Origin: an uncultured Pseudomonadota bacterium
GTDB lineage: Bacteria > Pseudomonadota > Gammaproteobacteria > Competibacterales > Competibacteraceae
Length of the DNA stretch: 32,225 nt
NCBI GenBank assembly: GCA_903844665.1
Contig: CAIMUS010000319.1
Coordinates: forward strand, 1 to 32,225
Direction of reading: 5' to 3'
The position numbers and the translations under genes were made by a program. Shown piece by piece: positions 1 through 6,133 of this stretch. Numbering within the stretch: position 1 is the first letter of the stretch; each line of letters starts with the position of its first letter. Below the pieces are notes generated by a model, which saw nothing but the letters and a program-made list of their open reading frames with translations, had not been told where the DNA came from and did no database searches.

Positions 1-283
1 ACGGCCCCTGCCACTTTTGTCGGTAGAGAAACAGGAATATCTGGGCAAACCAGCGGCTGTAGAAGTCGTTATCCAGTTGAAACTGCGTCTCGACGAACAC
101 CCCTGGCAGATGGGGTAATTCCGGCTTTGGCAGTAACAGTCCATCGAGCCGGAAGCTGGTTTGTTTTAACTCTTCGGCATGCAGAGTGTATACCGCTCCG
201 GCCGGCGCCGGCCAATCGGCGAGTTCGAACACCAATCCCGGCAGCTCTTGAAACAGCCGGTAGAACAGACTATCGGTTTTCAT
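1..283 (-). CDS. DUF2887 family protein (Rpn/PD-(D/E)XK-like), N-terminal part only
   Basis: An open frame runs from an ATG at 283 leftward to the window edge without a stop, giving 94 residues. The protein opens MKTDSLFYRLFQELPG and continues with the PGVFVETQFQ and YSRWFAQIFLFLYRQ segments. This layout is typical of DUF2887, a family of short proteins related to the Rpn/transposase-31 nuclease-like group (family knowledge). The ExQ pair in VETQF fits the E-x-K/Q part of a PD-(D/E)XK core. The rest of the gene lies outside the window, so completeness cannot be judged. Function in vivo is unknown; proteins of this group are often dispersed and multicopy. A second Rpn-type gene lies at 10304-11275 and a Uma2 gene at 1872-2312. 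Confidence 0.72.
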   Translation of the reverse strand, partial: MKTDSLFYRLFQELPGLVFELADWPAPAGAVYTLHAEELKQTSFRLDGLLLPKPELPHLPGVFVETQFQLDNDFYSRWFAQIFLFLYRQKWQGP

Positions 284-394
284 AAAATTGCCTGCGAGTA
301 GAGGCGCACCATTCAGACCTGGAGCGGTAGAGATACGTTGGCCATTATGCCACGCTCAGCGGGCATGTAGGGGAACAGGAAAAGTGGCGCATGA

Positions 395-466
395 CAGGAG
401 CGAGCTTGCTCGCAACGGTGCCCGCTTGCTGGTGATCGCTCCCTTCGCGAGCAAGCTCGCTCCTAC
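395..466. repeat. REP-like palindromic element, copy 1
   Basis: Two inverted GGAGCGAGCTTGCTCGC arms (395-413 and 447-466) flank a spacer containing GCTTGCTGGTGATC. The reverse complement of the whole 72 bp is nearly identical to 24605-24680, so the same element is present twice in opposite orientations. Arm sequence and layout match paired REP/BIME elements known from Pseudomonas and other Gammaproteobacteria. No RAYT transposase gene is present in the window. Confidence 0.8.
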
Positions 467-480
467 GGAAAAGCCAGCGC

Positions 481-518
481 GCTTCGCAAGCTCTGCTCCA
501 TCCAGGCTACGCCGGCTG
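481..518. repeat. Dispersed 38-bp fragment, copy 1 (second copy at 1008-1045)
   Basis: This 38-bp stretch starts GCTTCGCAAGCTC and ends in CCGGCTG. It recurs at 1008-1045 with only a few substitutions. It lies directly after the REP-like pair and looks like part of an intergenic repeat family. Its second copy marks the point where the vapC-like gene is broken. Confidence 0.7.
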
Positions 519-657
519 CTCTTCAAAGGCGAGGATTTCAGCAAGACTGATATCGCGGTTGTCAGTTACTGAAATAGAATGGAGGGTACGCGATGAAAAA
601 AAGAGGTTGAAGATCGTCCTTGTACAATGATTCCCCTGGAAACCACGAGGTGACGCT

Positions 658-891
658 ATGGCAACCCACGTCAACATCGCCGACGCCGATGGACATCTGA
701 CTGAGCTTATCGCCTTGGCCAGGCAAGGCGAGGAAGTCGTGATCGAGGATGAAGACCGGAACCCTATCAAGCTGGTCGTGGTCAACCCTAAAAAGCAACG
801 GACCTTTGGCCAGCACGAAGGCAGGGGATGGATCGCCGACAACTTCAATGATCCACTGTCCGAAGACTTTTGGCTCGGCGGTAATCCATGA
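658..891 (+). CDS. Type II antitoxin, Phd/YefM family
   Basis: A 77-residue protein with the antitoxin pattern MATHVNIADADGHLTELI, then QGEEVVIEDEDRNPIKLV, then a short acidic tail ending in DFWLGGNP. This is the Phd/YefM fold: an N-terminal DNA-binding and dimerisation half followed by a flexible toxin-binding tail. The start is supported by GAGG 7 nt upstream. Its ATGA overlap with the next frame (888-891) is the usual translational coupling of antitoxin and PIN toxin. The cognate toxin is broken, so the antitoxin is probably an orphan that may still autoregulate or neutralise related toxins. Small antitoxins vary, but family assignment is fairly secure. Confidence 0.82.
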   Translation: MATHVNIADADGHLTELIALARQGEEVVIEDEDRNPIKLVVVNPKKQRTFGQHEGRGWIADNFNDPLSEDFWLGGNP

Positions 892-1142
892 AGCTGTTGC
901 TCGATACGCACGCCTTTATCTGGCTCGACTTGGCTACGAAAAAGATCTCCAGGACCGCAATGGCGGCCTGCCAGAACCCTGATAATGAACGGAAGAACCT
1001 GGATTACGCTTCGCAAGCTCCGCTCCATCCAGGCTACACCGACTGGACGACAAGAAAAAAGGAAAGAAAAAAGGGGCCAGGCTCAATTTATTCCGACAGC
1101 CCTAACAAAAGCATGCAGCCGACGTGCTACGCGCTTGGCTGA
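888..1142 (+). pseudogene. Truncated PIN-domain (VapC-like) toxin
   Basis: Translation starts MKLLLDTHAFIWLD, the first PIN-domain motif with the catalytic Asp in LLLDTH, and continues as a normal VapC N-terminus to about residue 34 (NPDNE, near 989). From there the frame reads into the dispersed repeat copy at 1008-1045 and low-complexity A-rich DNA, then stops at 1142. A PIN toxin is normally about 125-140 residues with three or four acidic active-site residues, and only the first is present. The overlap with the antitoxin stop (ATGA) shows this was once a coupled pair. An inactive remnant is the simplest reading. Confidence 0.8.
1008..1045. repeat. Dispersed 38-bp fragment, copy 2, at the vapC break
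   Basis: Second copy of the 481-518 sequence in the same orientation, with CTCCGCTCCATCCAGGCTAC shared apart from single substitutions. It lies about 20 bp after homology to a PIN toxin stops, so it or the event that delivered it probably truncated the toxin. Confidence 0.68.
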
Positions 1143-1156
1143 TGCTAATGTTAGAC
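1100..1156 (+). other. attC-like integron recombination site
   Basis: This 57-nt imperfect palindrome starts CCCTAAC (close to RYYYAAC) and ends GTTAGAC (exact GTTRRRY core, 1150-1156). The arms pair as AGCAT/ATGCT and CAGCC/GGCTG. One unpaired G (1115) sits between the two paired blocks of the left arm, resembling the extrahelical base that sets attC strand choice. The loop contains TGCTACGCG. Orientation implies a cassette gene to the left (the antitoxin and broken toxin) and a cassette junction at 1150, just before hicA. A non-integron palindromic repeat of similar shape is the main alternative. Confidence 0.6.
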
Positions 1157-1185
1157 AGTGCGAGAAAAGGCTTACAATTTAATCT

Positions 1186-1386
1186 ATGCCAAAACAGTAC
1201 ACCAGTCGAGAGTTGATCAAGCTGGCTGAAGAATATGGCTGGAGACTGGTCAGTGTCAAAGGAGACCATCACAACTTTAAGCATCCGGAAAGCCGGTTTA
1301 TAGTTACTATTGTGCATCCGCAGAAAGACGTTCCTGTCGGACGGGCATTCGATACCGTGAAGAAGATTAAACTGGAGGTCAAGTGA
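1186..1386 (+). CDS. hicA: HicA family mRNA interferase toxin
   Basis: A 66-residue basic protein with the HicA dsRBD-like fold. The N-terminal SRELIKLAEEYGW helix is followed by the signature GDHHNFKHP (residues 26-34), which carries the catalytic histidine, and then a final strand containing VTIVHPQKDVPVG. HicA proteins cleave mRNA when not bound by HicB. The gene begins 30 nt after the attC-like core, as an integron cassette gene would. It overlaps hicB at its stop codon. No strong Shine-Dalgarno is visible before the ATG; the closest is AAAAGG about 15 nt away. All signature residues are present, so the toxin looks intact. Confidence 0.9.
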   Translation: MPKQYTSRELIKLAEEYGWRLVSVKGDHHNFKHPESRFIVTIVHPQKDVPVGRAFDTVKKIKLEVK

Positions 1387-1655
1387 TGCGCTATCTCATC
1401 ATGCTGGAACAAACCGAAGCCGGGTTTGCCGTGCAAGTACCCGATTTAGCGATCGTGACCTACGGAGACACGATTGAGGCGGCAAAACAAGCGGCCTGTG
1501 AAGCCATCCAGATTAATTTAGAAACCTATCGAGAAGCCGGGCAAGCGGTACCTGAAAGACAATCAATCGAATACCATTTAGAGAATCCTGAATTTCGGGA
1601 ATTGGCATTCGCCTATGTTGAAGTGCCAGAGATCAAGGCACGGATAGCGGCGTAG
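1386..1655 (+). CDS. hicB: HicB family antitoxin
   Basis: An 89-residue protein opening MRYLIMLEQTEAGFAVQVPD, the degenerate RNase H-like HicB fold. DTIEAAKQAACEAIQINLE forms the following helix. HicB binds HicA and usually represses the operon. The ATG at 1386 overlaps the last base of the hicA stop and lies 7 nt from GGAGG. A GTG at 1383 would add one residue but sits too close to that ribosome binding site. No obvious ribbon-helix-helix or HTH tail is present after the HicB fold, so DNA binding is uncertain; this is the short, domain-only form. Confidence 0.88.
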   Translation: MRYLIMLEQTEAGFAVQVPDLAIVTYGDTIEAAKQAACEAIQINLETYREAGQAVPERQSIEYHLENPEFRELAFAYVEVPEIKARIAA

Positions 1656-1659
1656 AGGA

Positions 1660-1750
1660 ATAAGGAGTCAGCGCGTAGCGCGTAGGTTGGATTGAGGAAC
1701 GAACCTCAACATTTCCCAGTCAGCGTAGGGTGCGTTCCACGCACCATCCA
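1660..1750. repeat. Composite palindromic repeat
   Basis: Two small palindromes lie side by side. One is GTAGGTTGGATTGAGG paired with CCTCAAC (about 1682-1712). The other is GGTGCGT-TCC-ACGCACC (1729-1745), a perfect 7-bp stem. Both resemble short dispersed intergenic repeats seen widely in Proteobacteria. They directly abut the integrase relic and may mark its truncation point. Confidence 0.55.
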
Positions 1751-1762
1751 CCCGCTCTCGAT

Positions 1763-1822
1763 GTAGTGTTTCAGTTGGATTTGATCGCGCACCTGGTCGA
1801 GTAGACGGGGCTTGTCAGGCAT
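1763..1822 (-). pseudogene. Relic of an integron-type tyrosine recombinase N-terminus
   Basis: Reading leftward from an ATG at 1822, the first 20 residues are MPDKPRLLDQVRDQIQLKHY. This closely resembles the start of integron integrases (IntI), in which a Leu-Asp-Gln-Val-Arg segment and a Leu-Lys-His-Tyr segment precede a Ser-x-Arg-Thr-Glu motif. Here the homology ends exactly after His-Tyr and the frame runs into the palindromic repeat at 1660-1750. The SAM-like core-binding domain and the whole catalytic domain are missing. The fragment lies about 600 bp from the attC-like site, which supports an integron origin, although its orientation toward that site is not the usual divergent one. Confidence 0.62.
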
Positions 1823-1871
1823 GATGGGAGGGTGTATATTTTTTCGCAATAACACACAGAGGCTTGCAAAC

Positions 1872-2312
1872 ATGGATTGGGCAAACGTCATTAATAATCC
1901 TTACTTGAGGAACCTGCCGTTTAAGATCGAGCTCAATAGGTGGGGTAAAATCCTCATGAGTCCTGCGAGCAACAATCATGGGCGTATCCAGTATGAGGTG
2001 GGTTCTCACATCGACAGACATAAGCAGGGTGGCAAGATAATTATGGAGTGCTCGATTCAAACAAGTGATGGAGTCAAGGTAGCTGACGTCGCCTGGGCAT
2101 CGGATGCATTCATTGATAAATACGGATTCGAAACTCCCTACAAGAAAGCTCCTGAGATATTCGAGATAACGTCGCCCTCGAACTCAAAAGGTGAAATCGA
2201 AGAGAAGATCCAGCTTTACCTGGCTAGGGGAGCGATTGAGGTTTGGGTGGTTGATGAAAATGGAAACACGTCTTTTCTTACTGTAAATTTTCCAGTGATG
2301 GAGACAAGTTGA
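1872..2312 (+). CDS. Uma2 family (DUF820) putative endonuclease
   Basis: From the ATG at 1872 the protein has 146 residues: MDWANVINNPYLRNLPFKIE, then LMSPASNNHG, ECSIQTSDGVKVADVAWAS, and APEIFEITSPSNSKGEIEEK followed by LYLARGAIEVWVVDENG. These are the ordered blocks of the Uma2 restriction-endonuclease-like family. VADVAW supplies the Asp, and the EITSP strand and EIEEK supply the acidic and basic core residues. An upstream in-frame ATG at 1812 would add 20 residues without family similarity and would overlap the integrase relic, so 1872 is preferred. Uma2 genes are often multicopy and mobile, and their cellular role is not settled. The 3' end contributes one arm of an inverted repeat with 2371-2389. 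Confidence 0.85.
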   Translation: MDWANVINNPYLRNLPFKIELNRWGKILMSPASNNHGRIQYEVGSHIDRHKQGGKIIMECSIQTSDGVKVADVAWASDAFIDKYGFETPYKKAPEIFEITSPSNSKGEIEEKIQLYLARGAIEVWVVDENGNTSFLTVNFPVMETS

Positions 2313-2389
2313 TACGCTATTTTGTGTAGTAAGAGCAAAGATAACACTACATGTAGTGCTCACATGTTCTCATCACTGGAAAATTTACA
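2282..2389. repeat. 19-bp perfect inverted repeat with a nested palindrome
   Basis: TGTAAATTTTCCAGTGATG at 2282-2300, inside the 3' end of the Uma2 gene, is repeated exactly in inverse at 2371-2389. The 70-bp loop carries a perfect 14-bp palindrome, CACTACATGTAGTG (2345-2358). An RNA of this region would fold into a long hairpin just after the Uma2 stop at 2312. It could act as a terminator-like structure or be the scar of a local inverted duplication. Confidence 0.8.
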
Positions 2390-2460
2390 CTACCAAAATT
2401 TTCATCACTATATCTCCACACATAAACTTCATTACCATAAACAATTATAGCATACACTTT

Positions 2461-2610
2461 ATGCATGAAAAAATATCAGCTAAAAACTATCAAATTCAAC
2501 AGCCTAGCGCCAATCTGCCCGATCCGGACGTGATTGCCACAGAAATCGCCGAAGACCTGGAAGCGGCATTGCAACAATTTGCAACAATAGCCGAAGACCT
2601 GAAGCGGTAA
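2461..2610 (+). pseudogene. C-terminal remnant of a type I restriction-modification subunit
   Basis: The last 35 residues of this frame (LPDPDVIATEIAEDLEAALQ and FATIAEDL) resemble the acidic helical end of type I restriction-modification proteins (HsdM, possibly HsdR). The sequence before about 2480 is AT-rich, has no coding similarity I recognise and differs sharply in composition from this tail. No methylase NPPF/Y motif or helicase motif is nearby. I read this as the stranded 3' end of a gene whose body was deleted. Which subunit it came from is uncertain. Confidence 0.45.
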
Positions 2611-2853
2611 AGCCGCTCCAGGCCAGCCGCCAGCCGGTTGGTGAATATTTCACAAAATTTTAGGCAAAATGTTACATATATCCTGCGGTAGTTCTGTTAG
2701 TGTATTGACTCAATGGAAAGACCAAAAAGCGGCGTTAGGGACCGAACCAACAAAGAGACTTTTGTATAGTTAGGAGATAAAGGGTACCGCTAGCTGGCGC
2801 GACACTCTGGCAACCAGCGCGGTTTAATAAAACTCTATCGAGAGGATTGTGAG
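2611..2853 (+). other. Gene-free leader before the small membrane ORF
   Basis: No coding frame is supported here. The region includes an imperfect hairpin, GCTGGCGCGACACTCTGGCAACCAGC (about 2793-2818), ahead of the 35-codon ORF. TATAGT at 2765-2770 could be a -10 box but lacks a good -35 partner. I do not recognise a known riboswitch. Confidence 0.3.
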
Positions 2854-2961
2854 ATGAACAACCACTTTGCCAACCAGGCTATCATTGGTGTGATGACTTC
2901 ACTGAGTATAGGTAGCCTTTATCTGTTATTCGAGCTGTTTTATATCTGGTCGCAGCGCTAA
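2854..2961 (+). CDS. Small single-pass membrane protein, 35 residues
   Basis: The ATG at 2854 is preceded by AGAGGA about 8 nt upstream and opens a 35-codon frame: MNNHFANQAIIGVMTSLSIG followed by SLYLLFELFYIWSQR. Residues 9-31 form one hydrophobic helix with a short polar N-terminus and a WSQR end, as expected for a one-pass membrane peptide. A hairpin lies 50 nt after the stop. I do not recognise the family. The good ribosome binding site, clean transmembrane design, preceding leader and following hairpin argue that it is a real, separately transcribed gene. Confidence 0.55.
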   Translation: MNNHFANQAIIGVMTSLSIGSLYLLFELFYIWSQR

Positions 2962-3011
2962 TTGCAGAAAACGTTTTTCACGTTTCGAGATTGTCGAAGT
3001 CAATAACTCAG

Positions 3012-3036
3012 GCGCCAGCATCTTAATTGCTGGCGC
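3012..3036 (+). terminator. Hairpin after the small membrane ORF
   Basis: GCGCCAGCA (3012-3020) and TGCTGGCGC (3028-3036) form a perfect 9-bp stem with a 7-nt loop, 50 nt after the small ORF stop. There is no T-run after it, so as an intrinsic terminator it would be weak. Confidence 0.45.
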
Positions 3037-3109
3037 TCAAGGCCGATACGCAGGATCGAGAGACAGCATAGCGTCGCTTCATCCACCCACCTGATAAAAC
3101 GACTCCATA

Positions 3110-3140
3110 AAATATTTCAGGGAAATTCCCTGAAATATTT
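3110..3140. promoter_or_regulatory. 31-nt perfect palindrome upstream of the old yellow enzyme gene
   Basis: AAATATTTCAGGGAA (3110-3124) and TTCCCTGAAATATTT (3126-3140) are exact inverse copies around a single central A. It lies 147 bp before the old yellow enzyme start and is AT-rich in an otherwise GC-rich setting. It could be an operator for a dimeric regulator or a hairpin ending an upstream transcript. I cannot assign a regulator. Confidence 0.6.
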
Positions 3141-3287
3141 CGATCATGGCATGCCACACCGCGAAATCAACCTCTCCCCGACCGGGTTGGCACATTTTCT
3201 GTAATCCGCATCGAACCGAACGCGCCCTGCATCCCTCTTAAGACAGGATAGCTCGATCGTCCACCTGAACCCCCAAAGAGGAATCGC

Positions 3288-4355
3288 ATGACTGCTGATA
3301 ACGTGCTGTTCACACCCGTCGAAGTCGGTCGTTACACCCTCCCCAACCGGCTGGTGATGGCGCCGATGACCCGCAGCCGCGCCGACGACGCCGGCGTGCC
3401 CGGTGAGTTGGCGCCCGTCTATTATGGTCAGCGCGCCGGCGCCGGCCTGATCATCACCGAAGGCACCTTTCCCGCACCGATGGGCAAAGGCTACATCCGC
3501 ACGCCCGGTATTCACAACGATGCCCAGGCGGCCGCCTGGCGACGGGTGACCGAGGCGGTACACGCCAGGAACGGGCGGATTTTCCTGCAACTCATGCATG
3601 CCGGGCGCATCTCCGATCCCTCCTTCCTGCCGGATGACGCCACCCCCGTGGCGCCTTCGGCGGTACAGCCCAACGGCCAGTCCTTCACCGCCAAGGGCAT
3701 GAAACCGCATGTCACCCCGCGCGCCCTGGAAATCGATGAAATTCCCAGCATCATCGAAGCATACCGCCAAGCCGCGGTACGGGCGCTGGAAGCCGGTTTC
3801 GACGGGGTCGAATTGCATGCGGCTTCGGGCTATCTGCCGGAACAGTTCCTGTCTTCCAAAACCAATCTGCGGACCGACCGCTATGGCGGCAGCATCGAAA
3901 ACCGCGCCCGCTTTATTTTGGAAGTGCTGGCGGCTATGACGGCAGTGGCCGGCGGCGACCGGGTCGGCATCAAAATCGCGCCGGAAATGAATTTCAACGA
4001 TATCGCCGACGCCACCCCCCAGGAGACTTACACTTACCTGGTACAGGCTCTGGGCCCCTTCAAGCTGGCTTATCTGCATGTGGCCTTGTTCGGTACGCCG
4101 GTGGACTATCATGACCTGCTGCGGCCGCTGTTCAACAGCGCTTACCTCGCCGGCGGCGGGTTCGATCGGGCCAAAGCCGAGACCATGCTGAGTACCGGCC
4201 GTGCCGACGCCATCGTTTTCGGCGGCCTGTTCCTCGCCAATCCGGATCTGCCGGAGCGGTTCCGCCGGGGAGCGCCGTTGAACGAGCCGGACAAGAGGAC
4301 TTTCTACTCACCCGGACCAAAGGGTTATATCGACTATCCGACGCTCGAAGCTTAA
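3288..4355 (+). CDS. Old yellow enzyme family alkene reductase (NemA/OYE-like)
   Basis: A 355-residue single-domain FMN TIM barrel of the old yellow enzyme family, which reduces activated C=C bonds or nitro compounds with NAD(P)H. Visible blocks are NRLVMAPMTRSRA (with the flavin-tuning Thr at 28), AGLIITEGTFPAP, QLMHAGRI, FDGVELHAASGYLPEQFLSS (174-190), RTDRYGGSIENRARF and a C-terminal FGGLFLANPDLPERF. The substrate-binding pair, usually His-x-x-Asn or His-x-x-His, is His177-x-x-Ser180 here, while the proton-donating Tyr182 is kept. Lys229 (GIKIAPE) stands where Arg is more usual. The start is supported by GAGGA 5 nt upstream. It appears monocistronic; the physiological substrate is unknown. 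Confidence 0.93.
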   Translation: MTADNVLFTPVEVGRYTLPNRLVMAPMTRSRADDAGVPGELAPVYYGQRAGAGLIITEGTFPAPMGKGYIRTPGIHNDAQAAAWRRVTEAVHARNGRIFLQLMHAGRISDPSFLPDDATPVAPSAVQPNGQSFTAKGMKPHVTPRALEIDEIPSIIEAYRQAAVRALEAGFDGVELHAASGYLPEQFLSSKTNLRTDRYGGSIENRARFILEVLAAMTAVAGGDRVGIKIAPEMNFNDIADATPQETYTYLVQALGPFKLAYLHVALFGTPVDYHDLLRPLFNSAYLAGGGFDRAKAETMLSTGRADAIVFGGLFLANPDLPERFRRGAPLNEPDKRTFYSPGPKGYIDYPTLEA

Positions 4356-4384
4356 GCAAGCCGCCGGCATCCAATGGAAGTATT

Positions 4385-4420
4385 GATGGGCACGACGGCG
4401 CTGATGCCGCTTTGCCCATC
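4385..4420. repeat. Short hairpin repeat between the OYE gene and gspA
   Basis: GATGGGCA (4385-4392) and TGCCCATC (4413-4420) form a perfect 8-bp stem around ACGGCGCTGATGCCGC. It lies 30 nt after the old yellow enzyme stop. It could end that transcript, but no T-run follows. Confidence 0.5.
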
Positions 4421-4491
4421 CTACCGCTCTGGCTATGGGCTAAAATTCAGCATGCTCAGTATAATGAGGAAATCCACTAGCATTGACCGAT

Positions 4492-6132
4492 ATGTATACG
4501 GCGCATTTTGGCCTCGAAGCTAATCCGTTTTCGCTGACTCCGGACCCGGCTTACTTCTATTTGAGTCCCTACCATCAGGAGGCGCTGGCGCATCTTCTCT
4601 ACGGCATGGGGGAAGATGGCGGCTTCGTGCTGTTGACGGGCGAGGTCGGCACCGGCAAGACCATGCTGATCCGCACGCTGATGGAACAGCAGCACGAACA
4701 CGCCGATATCGCTCTGTGCCTCAATCCCCGCCTGAACGAGCAGGAACTGGTCGCGGTGATCTGCGATGAATTGCGGATCGATTATCCCCGTCAGGGCTGC
4801 ACCCTGAAAACCTTGATCGATGCCCTCAATACGCATCTGCTCGCGACCCACGCGCAAGGCCGCCGCACCGTGCTGATCATCGACGAGGCGCAGAATCTGG
4901 GCCATGAAGTGCTGGAACAGGTGCGGTTGCTGACCAATCTGGAAACCCGCCGCTATAAGTTATTGCGGGTGATCCTGGCAGGTCAGCCGGAACTGCAACG
5001 GCTGTTGGCGGGCCCGGAACTGCGGCAACTGGCGCAGCGCATCACGGCCCGGTATCACCTAATGCCGCTCGACCGCGAGCAAACGGCCGCGTATATCGCC
5101 CATCGCCTCCAGGTCGCCGGCGGCAGACCCGAGCTGTTCACGCGCGGAGCCGTGAAGGCCGTCTACCGACTGACCGGCGGCGTGCCCCGCCTGATTAATA
5201 TCATTTGCGACCGCGCCCTGCTGGGGACATACAGTCGGGGCCTGAAACAGGTCGATACGAGGCTGTTGCGGCAGGCGGCGCGCGAGGTGCTACCCCAGCC
5301 CGTCCAGAAACGCGGTTTCCGGTTCCGGCTGGCGCTGGAACTGGTTGCCCTGGGCGCATTATCCGTCGCCGCTGCCCAACTGTATCTACCCACTCTGCTC
5401 ACTACCCTGCCGCTGCCGGCCCGGGTAGCGTCCTACCTGCCTGACCGGCCGGCTGTCTCCACAGCCGTGACCCCGCCAACGGCTACGGCCACACCGACCC
5501 AGGACATTGCGGCAGTCTTGTTCGACAAGACCGCCGCCGATCCGGTAGCCCGGCTGCTGGCGTTGTGGGGGGATGACGCCCGGATTCCGACGGGACAATC
5601 GCCCTGCGACTATGCGCAAAGCCATAATTTACGCTGCCTGAGCGGGCGGGCGGACTGGCAGGAACTGCGCCGCTATAACCGTCCCGTCGTACTGCAACTC
5701 AAGTCGCCCCAGGGAGACAAGCGGCAGATTTTGCTAAAGTCGCTGACAGGCGAAACCGCCACCTTGGAAGTGGCCGGGCGCCTCCTGCAGGTTCCGCTGC
5801 CGCAGTTGCAGTCCTGGTGGACCGGCGATTACCTGATGTTCTGGCGTCCCCAGACTTCCTTGACCTTCATCGGTCCGGGTTCCACTGGTGAACCCGTAGT
5901 CTGGTTGCGCCAGCGTCTGGCCATGGCCGAAGGCCAGGAGCCGCCGGCCGGGCAGGATTTCTCCGCCGTGTTCGATCCCGCCCTGGTGGAACAGGTTCGC
6001 AATTTCCAGCGCGCCCATGATCTGCAAGCGGATGGGGTGGTGGGCCAGCGCACCATGGCGCTGCTGGACAACCTGGCCCCGGCGCCGGGAACGCCCGTGC
6101 TGACCGCACCCGCCGTAGCCAAGGTGAACTGA
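4492..6132 (+). CDS. gspA: GspA/ExeA-type AAA+ ATPase of the type II secretion accessory complex
   Basis: The 546-residue protein starts MYTAHFGLEANPFSLTPDP, the standard GspA/ExeA opening. An AAA+ domain follows with Walker A GEVGTGKT (about 50-57) and Walker B LIIDEAQ (about 128-134). A hydrophobic segment (LVALGALSVAAAQLYLP) anchors it in the inner membrane. A periplasmic C39-peptidase-like region includes SPCDYAQSHNLRCLSG. A C-terminal peptidoglycan-binding domain contains RNFQRAHDLQADGVVG. With GspB it uses ATP and peptidoglycan binding to help place the GspD secretin. It is followed after one base by gspB. A TTG at 4483, 12 nt after GAGGA, is an alternative start adding three residues. 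No other gsp genes are in the window, as is usual. Confidence 0.92.
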   Translation: MYTAHFGLEANPFSLTPDPAYFYLSPYHQEALAHLLYGMGEDGGFVLLTGEVGTGKTMLIRTLMEQQHEHADIALCLNPRLNEQELVAVICDELRIDYPRQGCTLKTLIDALNTHLLATHAQGRRTVLIIDEAQNLGHEVLEQVRLLTNLETRRYKLLRVILAGQPELQRLLAGPELRQLAQRITARYHLMPLDREQTAAYIAHRLQVAGGRPELFTRGAVKAVYRLTGGVPRLINIICDRALLGTYSRGLKQVDTRLLRQAAREVLPQPVQKRGFRFRLALELVALGALSVAAAQLYLPTLLTTLPLPARVASYLPDRPAVSTAVTPPTATATPTQDIAAVLFDKTAADPVARLLALWGDDARIPTGQSPCDYAQSHNLRCLSGRADWQELRRYNRPVVLQLKSPQGDKRQILLKSLTGETATLEVAGRLLQVPLPQLQSWWTGDYLMFWRPQTSLTFIGPGSTGEPVVWLRQRLAMAEGQEPPAGQDFSAVFDPALVEQVRNFQRAHDLQADGVVGQRTMALLDNLAPAPGTPVLTAPAVAKVN

Positions 6133-6133
6133 C

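Noticed and set aside
2640-2853. Possible riboswitch before the small membrane ORF
   Set aside because: I compared it by eye with GEMM, TPP and SAM patterns and found no convincing conserved core.
3144-4112. 322-codon minus-strand frame opposite the old yellow enzyme gene
   Set aside because: Antisense shadow with no ribosome binding site or recognisable domain; the plus frame is a full-length family member.
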